64,000 bases of DNA from Prescottella agglutinans (lineage in GTDB: Bacteria > Actinomycetota > Actinomycetes > Mycobacteriales > Mycobacteriaceae), in the NCBI RefSeq assembly GCF_004011865.1, contig NZ_RKLP01000012.1:1-64000 (forward strand), read 5' to 3'. How positions within the stretch are numbered: the stretch's first letter is position 1; each line of letters begins with the position of its first letter. The notes beneath the pieces are model-generated. The model had not been told where the DNA came from. It worked only from the letters and a program-made list of their open reading frames with translations, and did no database searches. Both the position numbers and the translations under genes were made by a program. Below, in pieces: positions 51,350-57,844 of this stretch.

Positions 51350-51366
51350 GTTCAGTCAGAATGAAC
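51350..51366. promoter_or_regulatory. Second GTTCA-N7-TGAAC palindrome, cyclase operon upstream region
   Basis: GTTCAGTCAGAATGAAC has the same arm sequence and 7-nt spacing as the palindrome over the XRE-TetR start. It lies 128 bp upstream of the cyclase start. Confidence 0.6.
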
Positions 51367-51622
51367 AAGAGGGGGCCGCCTGCTCGCTTCGGAAGGGGCG
51401 GAACCGTGCAGTCGCCCGGGCGGTCAGGGCCGCTCCTGGTTCGATTCTGCTTCAGGGTGACGAGAATCGTTGCAGCAGGGGAGATCCGCATCCGTGCCGC
51501 ATTTCGTGTCGTGCCACGATGGCCGCCGTGCCCGGCGCAACGGCCGGCCATTCCGCGCGACTCCTTTAACGCGAGCGGGTCCTGAGCGCACAGGTCACCG
51601 GGACGACGCCTTCAGCGCAGCG

Positions 51623-52216
51623 CTACGCCTCGCGGACCGTGACACGCGCGAGGAGCCGATCGCCCCCGGCGCCGAAACGGTCACGGAATTCGCGGGCGAG
51701 TTCGGGGCCCTGCAGGGCGGCAAAGCTGCGCGCGTCGAGTTCGGGGTCGGCGTCGTCCGCGGAGTGCAGCCAGATCCACACGTCGTTCCCCGCGGCATCG
51801 CGAAGCTCGCCATCGGCCTGCATTCGCTGGATCGCACGCACGATCCGGTTCTCGTAGTGCAGCCGGAGGGCATCGTAGGCATCTGCCTCGAGCTGTTTGC
51901 CCGTCCCGTCGATCATTGCCTGGGTGCCGGAGAGCGCCCAGATTGCGCTCGTCACCCGCCCTGGCGCGGCATCGTCCGGATCTTCAGCGCCGAGCGGCCA
52001 CTCCGAGGGACACCAGGCCCACTGCGCCTTGTCCGCGCTCGGCCCCTCGAGCCCAGCGGCCCAGGTCGCACCGGCCCCGGCAACGAAGAACCCGGTGAGG
52101 TCTTCGACCATGCCGCAGGCCACCATCGCGAGCGAGTCGTCGGCATCGCGGAGTTCCGCGACGCACGCGCGGAGCGTAGTGAGGATCGCCGCGTCGAGGC
52201 TGGCAAAGTCGAACAC
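51623..52216 (-). CDS. DUF4303-like protein
   Basis: 197 residues if read from GTG 52216 (the longer frame upstream is unconserved-looking). It begins FDFASLDAAILTTLRACVAELRDADDSLAMVACGM, has GAGATWAAG, and contains the CPSEWPLG segment and RFGAGGDRLLARVTVREA at the end. The pattern (helix, small beta strands, W-x-P-x-x-W-like segment) resembles DUF4303, a family of unknown function seen in many bacteria. No signal peptide. Monocistronic; the neighbour at 52.5 kb is divergent. Confidence 0.6.
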   Translation of the reverse strand: MFDFASLDAAILTTLRACVAELRDADDSLAMVACGMVEDLTGFFVAGAGATWAAGLEGPSADKAQWAWCPSEWPLGAEDPDDAAPGRVTSAIWALSGTQAMIDGTGKQLEADAYDALRLHYENRIVRAIQRMQADGELRDAAGNDVWIWLHSADDADPELDARSFAALQGPELAREFRDRFGAGGDRLLARVTVREA

Positions 52217-52509
52217 GGGCCCACCGTAACACCGGGAGACGGCGCCGAGCCTGACGCCGGCCCCGCCGCTGCGAACGGCGCTCCCCGACTGCAGGCCGGC
52301 AGCGGGACAACCACCGCGGGCACTCGGCACCCACGTGAAAATCTGCCGACTCGCCTGACGATTCGCAGTTGCGCGCCGTCTCCGGCTGTGAATCGCCATC
52401 GTAGTTGGCATTTCCCGGAGCTCTGACCTGCGGTGTGACATTCGCGGACGACGTATCCGGTGTCCTTGGCGACCGATCGACGCACTGGCCACTGTGCGAG
52501 CCTGCGTTG
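52217..52509. other. Intergenic stretch upstream of the Thr leader
   Basis: I see no gene here on either strand; open frames through it look like shadows. It precedes the -10 box of the leader. No strong -35 hexamer was recognised; CTGGCC near 52485 is the closest in position. Confidence 0.5.
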
Positions 52510-52515
52510 TATCCT
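52510..52515 (+). promoter_or_regulatory. -10 element of the Thr leader transcript
   Basis: TATCCT ends 8 nt before the leader ATG at 52524. No Shine-Dalgarno sequence lies between, so the leader peptide is probably translated from a leaderless RNA. Confidence 0.5.
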
Positions 52516-52523
52516 TCTGAACC

Positions 52524-52586
52524 ATGCAGGGACACCTCCACTCCACGACGACGCCGGACACTGCCGGCGCCTTCGTGATGGACTGA
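52524..52586 (+). CDS. Threonine-rich leader peptide of an attenuator
   Basis: A 20-residue peptide, MQGHLHSTTTPDTAGAFVMD, too short for standard gene calling. Three consecutive Thr codons (ACG at 52545-52553) and a fourth (ACT, 52560) are the control codons. The RNA forms a hairpin CGCCGG/CCGGCG (52552-52557, 52564-52569) beginning at the last ACG. Stalling at the Thr codons would cover its 5' arm and free CCGG to pair with the terminator's upstream arm. The downstream gene is a threonyl-tRNA synthetase paralogue, so the codon identity matches the regulated function. The peptide itself is not expected to have another role. Confidence 0.78.
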   Translation: MQGHLHSTTTPDTAGAFVMD

Positions 52587-52603
52587 CAGCCCTCAGACAT
52601 CTC

Positions 52604-52630
52604 AAGCCCCGGAGCAGATCCGGGGCTTTT
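52604..52630 (+). terminator. Attenuator intrinsic terminator before the ThrRS paralogue
   Basis: The stem AGCCCCGG/CCGGGGCT (52605-52612, 52620-52627), extended by an A-T pair, has the loop AGCAGAT and is followed by TTTTCTCTTT. It lies 46 nt before the structural gene and 18 nt after the leader stop, as in classical amino-acid attenuators. The rival antiterminator pairing visible by eye is short (4 bp), so folding needs calculation. Confidence 0.85.
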
Positions 52631-52675
52631 CTCTTTCCCGTCTGCTCTGGCACGAAACAGCAGGAGTAGACACCC

Positions 52676-53911
52676 ATGATCATCGACCACCGAGATCTCA
52701 ACCACGACATGGCGATCTTTGCCACCGATCCGCTCGCCGGATCCGGTCTTCCGATGTGGCTTCCAGCCGGCGCCGTCGTCCGGGACGAGTTGCAGAAGTT
52801 AGCCAAGGAGCTGGCGTCGACCGATGGATGCCTCGGAGTGTTCTCACCGGTACTCGGGAAACGAGCGCTGTACGAGCGCTCCGGCCATCTGAGCAAGTTC
52901 AGTCAGGACATGTTCCCCGCCATGCGCATTGGCGAGGACGAGGTGATGCTGCGGCCGGCGAATTGCCCCCATCACGCCCTGATCTACGCCTCCAGCAAAC
53001 GCTCATACCGAGAGCTGCCGCTTCGATTCAACGAACTCGCCTCCATGTTCCGGGCCGAGCGCTCTGGGGTCCTGTCCGGTCTGAGTCGCGTCCGGCAGAT
53101 CAACCTCGACGACACCCACGTCTTCTGCCGACCGGACCAGGTCCTGCACGAAGCCGAGCTGGGGTTGCGGGCTGCGCTGCGCGCGCAGGAGATTCTGGGA
53201 CTGCCCGTTGATCACGTCCGACTGTCGATGCGCGACGGTTCCGACGCGTGGCTGGGCACCGAAGCGCAGTGGGAGCGCGCCGAGGAGCAACTGCGCGCTG
53301 CCGGGCAGTCGGTGCTGGACGAGCAGGGGCTGAAGCTGGTCGAAGCCCCGGGCGAGGCCGCGTTCTACGGTCCCAAGTTCGATCTGCAAGTTCGGGATGG
53401 GCGTGGTCACGAGGAGACCATCGCCACGGTGCAGCTCGACTTCAACCAGCCCGAACGATTCGACCTCACCTATGTCGGCGCCGATGGCCGCGAACATCGA
53501 CCGGTGATGATTCATCGGGGGACCGTCGGGTCGATGGAGCGCGTGACCGCGGCACTGCTCGAACGCTATTCGGGTCGCCTGCCGTTCTGGCTGGCTCCCG
53601 TCCAGATCGCAGTCCTGCCTGTCACTGCAGACCAGGATGCTGCGGCGCGCGCGTTCGCGGACGAAGCACGCCAGCGGGGACTTCGCAGCCGAGTCGATCA
53701 TGACGGATCACTGGGGGCACGCGTTCGGAACGCCCGCAGAACCAGAGACCATCTGATCGCGGTCATCGGACAGTCCGAGGTCACGCAGAAGAGCGTTCAG
53801 GTCACCGACGTCGCCAGCGGTGTCCGAACCCAAATCGCTCGAGAAGAGCTTCTCGGGTTGATGGGAGACGCTTACCAGCACCGTAGAGCAACCCTTGATT
53901 GGCGCCCTTGA
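52676..53911 (+). CDS. Minimal threonyl-tRNA synthetase paralogue lacking TGS and editing domains
   Basis: 411 residues, against about 640-690 for bacterial ThrRS. ATG 52676 follows CAGGAG. It contains only the class II catalytic core (about 1-300) and an anticodon-binding domain (about 305-400). Motif 2 includes the FRAE tetrad (Arg126, Glu128). The zinc ligands that select threonine are conserved: Cys97 in RPANCPHH, His148 in DDTHVF and His279 in MIHRGTVGSMER, the last continuing into motif 3. The N-terminal TGS and H-x-x-x-H editing domains are missing. It is probably active but unable to remove Ser-tRNA in cis. Preceded by a Thr leader and terminator. Confidence 0.88.
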   Translation: MIIDHRDLNHDMAIFATDPLAGSGLPMWLPAGAVVRDELQKLAKELASTDGCLGVFSPVLGKRALYERSGHLSKFSQDMFPAMRIGEDEVMLRPANCPHHALIYASSKRSYRELPLRFNELASMFRAERSGVLSGLSRVRQINLDDTHVFCRPDQVLHEAELGLRAALRAQEILGLPVDHVRLSMRDGSDAWLGTEAQWERAEEQLRAAGQSVLDEQGLKLVEAPGEAAFYGPKFDLQVRDGRGHEETIATVQLDFNQPERFDLTYVGADGREHRPVMIHRGTVGSMERVTAALLERYSGRLPFWLAPVQIAVLPVTADQDAAARAFADEARQRGLRSRVDHDGSLGARVRNARRTRDHLIAVIGQSEVTQKSVQVTDVASGVRTQIAREELLGLMGDAYQHRRATLDWRP

Positions 53912-53937
53912 CGCAGGAGAGGACCGTCCTGCGTCAA
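53908..53937 (+). terminator. Hairpin overlapping the stop of the ThrRS paralogue
   Basis: The perfect arms TTGACGCAGGA (53908-53918, containing the TGA stop) and TCCTGCGTCAA (53927-53937) are separated by an 8-nt loop. There is no long U-run after it (GAAGTTTGG). Confidence 0.6.
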
Positions 53938-53964
53938 GAAGTTTGGCAGGATCTGTGTCCTGGC

Positions 53965-54317
53965 TTAGCGCGTGGATCTGAATACTGCGGGTGAATAGTA
54001 TTGACAGACAGTTACATTGACGTCCTCATCGGTGATGAGGGTTGCGTACTGCGTATGCCAGTCGCGGTCGTAGTCTGCGACGAATTGTGCGGATCTCGCG
54101 GAGATCGTCGTCGATGGTCGGCGAAACTGTGGTCGTGAGTTCGAGCGGCGGGTAGGTCGGCGGCTGTGCCATCGTTGTCGGAGGTTGCGGGGAGGGCGTC
54201 GGAGCCTGTCTCTCGCGTTGTGCACGCCGCCGACAGGAGCAGTGCGGTCAGGAGTCGCAAGGATGGCCGACTTACGCCTATCGCCAACGCAGTTATCCGA
54301 ATGTCTTGGCACGTCAT
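53965..54317 (-). pseudogene. Decayed second lipoprotein of the type VII cassette (frameshifted)
   Basis: Homology to the intact upstream lipoprotein continues through three frames. Frame 1 begins at ATG 54317, overlapping the intact gene's stop (ATGA), and carries a signal peptide with LLSAACTT. Frame 2 has AQPPTYPPLELTTTVSPTID, matching PAPFPYPPAERTTSIAVELD. Frame 3 has SAQFVADYDRDW and the ending VNVTVCQYYSPAVF, matching SAAQFAVELERD and VDVTVCEYYSPGIY. Two shifts are needed, near 54170 and 54095. It stops early, lacking the last third of the intact protein. Either a true pseudogene or, less likely, paired sequencing errors. Confidence 0.75.
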
Positions 54318-54994
54318 CGTTCAGCGGTTGGGGCGGGGGGGTCGGTGAGAAACGGGTCGGGCGCGTAAGGAGCGCAGGCCTGGTCGCGTTCGGCTGTGTA
54401 CTGGGGAAGGTTGAGGGGGAGTCCATGACCGGTGCGGAGCCAGCGTGGATCAGTGGTGATGGTGCCGTTGGCGTCAGGTGCGGTGGTCCACGCGAGTTCG
54501 TAAACGTATGCCGCGTACCTGATTTCAGGGTCGGCGGGAAAGCGCTCGAGTGTGCCGTCATCTCTGGGGGTGTAGATGCCGGGTGAGTAGTACTCGCAGA
54601 CGGTGACATCGACGGTGCCGGGTCCGGTGGGTTCGACAGCGGTTGCAGTGTAGATGGCCGCGCCCGTTTCAGGTGTCGGCGGGACGGGCTCGGTGGGCCA
54701 ATCGGCGTAGACGTTTTCGCGAGTCATCCGGGTGTACATGCTGGCGACGACTGCTGGGTCGCGTAGGGCGAATATCTCGTCTCGTTCGAGCTCGACAGCG
54801 AATTGTGCGGCAGATCTGAGGTGCTCGTCCAGCTCGACAGCAATCGAAGTGGTTCGCTCCGCGGGCGGGTAGGGAAACGGGGCGGGTCGTGCACTGGTCG
54901 GCTCTTCGATGGAAGTTGTGGAGCACCCTGTCGCAGCTGCGATGATTGCGAGGACTGCTGCGGCGGTGTGTCGTTTCGGTGACGGTATGCTCAT
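54314..54994 (-). CDS. Lipoprotein of the type VII secretion cassette
   Basis: 226 residues from ATG 54994, overlapping the effector-like gene stop (ATGA). The signal peptide has KRH, a hydrophobic run and the lipobox AATGC (Cys24), so it is lipid-anchored on the outer face of the membrane. The mature part is Pro/Thr-rich, then SAAQFAVELERDEIFALRD, VDVTVCEYYSPGIYTPRD, and a region with YELAWTTAPDANGTITTDP; Cys residues near 133 and 211 may pair. No known domain recognised. Coupling suggests it works with the upstream WXG protein, perhaps as an anchor or immunity partner. Confidence 0.85.
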   Translation of the reverse strand: MSIPSPKRHTAAAVLAIIAAATGCSTTSIEEPTSARPAPFPYPPAERTTSIAVELDEHLRSAAQFAVELERDEIFALRDPAVVASMYTRMTRENVYADWPTEPVPPTPETGAAIYTATAVEPTGPGTVDVTVCEYYSPGIYTPRDDGTLERFPADPEIRYAAYVYELAWTTAPDANGTITTDPRWLRTGHGLPLNLPQYTAERDQACAPYAPDPFLTDPPAPTAER

Positions 54995-57357
54995 CGGGTC
55001 CCCTCGGAGTCATATGCATCGCGCTGATCCGACACGTAGCGGTTGATGTACTCGGTAAGCCCACGGTCCTCGATGAATACCCTCAGGGCCTTCGCGGCAT
55101 CACTATTGGGTTCAATGTCTTTCGAATTCAGTGGAATCCCCTCCGGCATGAGGCGCGGATCGAGGGTGCCGGACTGGTAAGCCGCCTGGATGAGCCGGTC
55201 CTTGACCTCGGTACGCTCGTTAGCGGCCAACTGGTATTCATCGGGCATCTGCACGGTCCGATACTCGGGCTGATCGAGGTACGACTTGACCGTGAGGTCC
55301 AGCAGCGACTGCCCCGCGGACTTCACGCCGTCGCCGGGAACGGCTCCGAGGCCGGCTGCCGGGGCCAACAGCATGTCGCCGGCGACTTTGATGCCGATGG
55401 TCTTGGCCTGGTAAATCGCAGCGGCCGAGTCGTTGTACTCGGTGACTCCCAGTTGATCGGTGTAGGTGACCGCGTTGACCATCTGGCGTTCGAGGCGCCC
55501 GGCGAACAAACCGTCGGACACTTGCGCGAGAGCACTGGAAAGGTCACCGGGCCGGCCGTCCGCCGCGTCCTCCGCGAACAGCGCGGCCAGGTCGTCATTG
55601 GCACGCTGGGTGACGGTTGCTGTCAGCGTTGACCGACCCTCCGCCGACAGGCTGGCGAGTTCCAACAAGTGATTCGAGTCAGTGACATTCAGCAACGGAC
55701 CGCCCTCTAGATACCGCGTCGACCCTGTCCATCCGTCCGGGGACCCGGCCGGGTCGATTGCGTCCATGTTCGCGGAGAGTGCGCGGCTGAGCGCGGAAGC
55801 GAGTTCGGGACTGCGAGCGAAGCCTTCGCGGTGGATATCGAAGACGTCGCGACCGCCTTCCTCGGCGAACCTTCTGCCACCCTCTGTGTTGTAGTCCGGC
55901 GCAGCGTCGGTGGGGGCCAGCAGCTCGGGCAGATATGTGAGGGCCCTGCGGGCCTGCTCCCCGTCAGGATCGCCCGCCGGGTAAGCCGAGTCGTCGGCGA
56001 TCCACTGGAACAGCGATGCCGCGCCGAGTCCTCCGTCGGTTGCCGACCAGTCGTGCCTGACCAGGCTGCTGACCGTGTACGAGGGGTCGTAGCCCTCGTG
56101 CATCCCGTCGCCGGTGAGGATCGCGTTGGCGGCATCGTGGTTCCGGCCTGCGGCATCGGCGAAGCTCGCCGCGGCCCAGTCGTACGCCGACAGGTCCTCG
56201 CTCTGCGAGTACCGCATGGCGTCCACCGGTGTCTGCATCATGTCGCCGGCCTTCTGGTACAGCTCCGTGCCGAACTGCGTTCCCGGGGCGAAGGCCGGAT
56301 TCGCTTCCCGCACAAGGCTGCCGAATTTCGAAAGGTCCGAGATGTAGTCGGGATCGGTCTCCGTCGAGAACGGGTCGTCACCGACTCGTGGCCGTGACGA
56401 CAGCAGATCGCGGAAGGAGTCCGGGACGTGGTCGTAGCCGCCCGCGCCGATCAGTGTGCCGTCGGCGCCCAGGTCGGTGCCGACCTTCTCGTTCGAGATC
56501 ACCATCAGCCCGTTGGCGAGCGTGTCCAACGAGGCGGCCGCGGCCGGGTCCCCGCCCGACTCCCGGTCCCGGAGATGGTCGGCGAGCGCGAGGATCCCGT
56601 CTTTGCCTGCCGCCCGGTACAACTCGCGGTAGTAGTCCTGGGTGGCCTGGGGGAGCGTCGAGATCGGTTCGCCGCGCAGCATCCGGTCCAGTGACGCCTG
56701 GTCCAGGTCGAGGCCGCGCAGGTCCGCCGCGACCCGCTCGAGCACCTCGCGCTCCGGGTCGTCGGCGAGCGCGTTGCCGTCGCGGTTGCCCTCCTCGGCG
56801 TCCCGCGACGTCGGGCCGTCTGCAGCGCCCGACCCCATCCCGACCCTGTCGCCTATATCGCGCAAGCAGGAGACCGCGTCGACGATCGCGTCGTGGACGC
56901 GACGGTCCTCCTCGGTGAGAGCGTTCACGGCGTCGCCGAGCATCGACTGCAGCACCGCGGCGCGGTCGGTCCGCGCGGCGAGGTCCTCGGCGCTTCCGTA
57001 CACGGTGACGAGGACCCGCCAGTCGTCGGTCACCTCGAACCCCTGGGCGTGCGCGTCGTTGACGCGCGCGATAACCACGGTGCGTTGCGACGACAGGCTC
57101 GCCTCTGCGCGTTCGAGCGCCTCCGCCACGCTGTGGACCGCGTCGGCGACCCGGGCGCCGCCGGTCCGTTCGTCGTGTGCCCGGTCCAGCGCGGCGTCGT
57201 ACGCGCGCCCGGACCAGTACTCGGACGATTCCGTCATCGTCGACACGACGCGATCCAGCCGGTCGCGGAACTCGTCGTTCGTGGTGCGGAGCGTGCTCGC
57301 GGCCGAGCGGAGATCGCTCGGCCGCCACGACTCCACCTGTGAGCGGGTGGCGGTCAC
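54991..57357 (-). CDS. Large WXG-type (type VII secretion) effector-like protein
   Basis: 788 residues from GTG 57357, which overlaps the EspC-like stop (GTGA). Residues about 1-110 form a helical hairpin with the WxG turn in SEYWSGRAYDAALDRAHDE (Trp48), typical of ESX substrates. The rest is mainly helical and acidic, with RGLDLDQASLDRMLRGEPIS, GKDGILALADHLRD and a C-terminal domain ending LTEYINRYVSDQRD. No signal peptide, membrane segment or familiar toxin catalytic motif was found. It resembles long hypothetical proteins of mycobacteria annotated as TPR-region proteins. Probably exported with the EspC-like partner; activity unknown. Confidence 0.8.
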   Translation of the reverse strand: MTATRSQVESWRPSDLRSAASTLRTTNDEFRDRLDRVVSTMTESSEYWSGRAYDAALDRAHDERTGGARVADAVHSVAEALERAEASLSSQRTVVIARVNDAHAQGFEVTDDWRVLVTVYGSAEDLAARTDRAAVLQSMLGDAVNALTEEDRRVHDAIVDAVSCLRDIGDRVGMGSGAADGPTSRDAEEGNRDGNALADDPEREVLERVAADLRGLDLDQASLDRMLRGEPISTLPQATQDYYRELYRAAGKDGILALADHLRDRESGGDPAAAASLDTLANGLMVISNEKVGTDLGADGTLIGAGGYDHVPDSFRDLLSSRPRVGDDPFSTETDPDYISDLSKFGSLVREANPAFAPGTQFGTELYQKAGDMMQTPVDAMRYSQSEDLSAYDWAAASFADAAGRNHDAANAILTGDGMHEGYDPSYTVSSLVRHDWSATDGGLGAASLFQWIADDSAYPAGDPDGEQARRALTYLPELLAPTDAAPDYNTEGGRRFAEEGGRDVFDIHREGFARSPELASALSRALSANMDAIDPAGSPDGWTGSTRYLEGGPLLNVTDSNHLLELASLSAEGRSTLTATVTQRANDDLAALFAEDAADGRPGDLSSALAQVSDGLFAGRLERQMVNAVTYTDQLGVTEYNDSAAAIYQAKTIGIKVAGDMLLAPAAGLGAVPGDGVKSAGQSLLDLTVKSYLDQPEYRTVQMPDEYQLAANERTEVKDRLIQAAYQSGTLDPRLMPEGIPLNSKDIEPNSDAAKALRVFIEDRGLTEYINRYVSDQRDAYDSEGTR

Positions 57358-57692
57358 GACTGAACCCCCATGCCGTCCATGCGCTCGGCCAGTTCGCTCA
57401 TGTTGTGGGCATAGTCGGTGTCGGACCGGTCGTATCGGTCGGCGGTCGCCTCCGCCAGCTCGCCCATGTCGCGCAGACGCTCGGCCACCCGCAGGTAGGC
57501 GCCCTCGACCCGCAGGCCGATGTCGACGAGCGCCTGTTGTGTCGCCGATCCCGGCAGCGATCCGTCGAGCCCCGACGTCCCGGTGATCGCGTCGAGGTCG
57601 TCGACCTCGTCGCCGAAACTGCGCAGCGTCAATCCGAGCGTCAGCAGCGACTCCCTGCTGACGCGCAACTCATCCCCCATGTGGTCCCCCAC
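57354..57692 (-). CDS. EspC-like/WXG100-type secretion partner
   Basis: 112 residues from GTG 57692 (AAGGGAAAC upstream); ATG 57680 is an alternative. It is nearly all helical with the EspC-family style LRVSRESLLTLGLTLRSFGDEVDDLDAI, a central loop, and a second long helix. Tyr87-x-x-x-Asp91 (YDRSD) after the second helix matches the YxxxD/E general secretion motif of type VII systems. First of four coupled genes; likely heterodimer partner and secretion signal for the 788-residue protein. No ESX machinery gene is in this window. Confidence 0.8.
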   Translation of the reverse strand: MGDHMGDELRVSRESLLTLGLTLRSFGDEVDDLDAITGTSGLDGSLPGSATQQALVDIGLRVEGAYLRVAERLRDMGELAEATADRYDRSDTDYAHNMSELAERMDGMGVQS

Positions 57693-57774
57693 GTTGTTTC
57701 CCTTGTGCGCGCGAAACCGGGCCAGGCTAACCCACCGGCGAGCACTGGGTGCACGGTGCGTCGACGACCCCGGC

Positions 57775-57780
57775 TAGACT
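57775..57780 (+). promoter_or_regulatory. -10 element upstream of purL
   Basis: TAGACT lies 64 nt before the purL GTG in the divergent gap with the type VII cassette; transcription would start near 57787, leaving a leader of about 58 nt. No clear -35. Confidence 0.4.
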
Positions 57781-57844
57781 TTGCCCTGGCAGTGCGCCGC
57801 CCGGCCTGCCGATTCGATCCCAGAGGGAAGGGACCACACGCCCC

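Larger units (their letters stand above)
51223..51622. other. Regulatory and non-coding stretch upstream of the cyclase operon
   Basis: There is no credible gene in this 400-bp stretch. It carries GTTCAG/CTGAAC repeats at 51246-51275 and a GTTCA-N7-TGAAC palindrome at 51350-51366. A TTGACT sequence on the minus strand (51304-51309) could be a -35 box of the cyclase promoter, but no matching -10 was clear. Confidence 0.6.
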
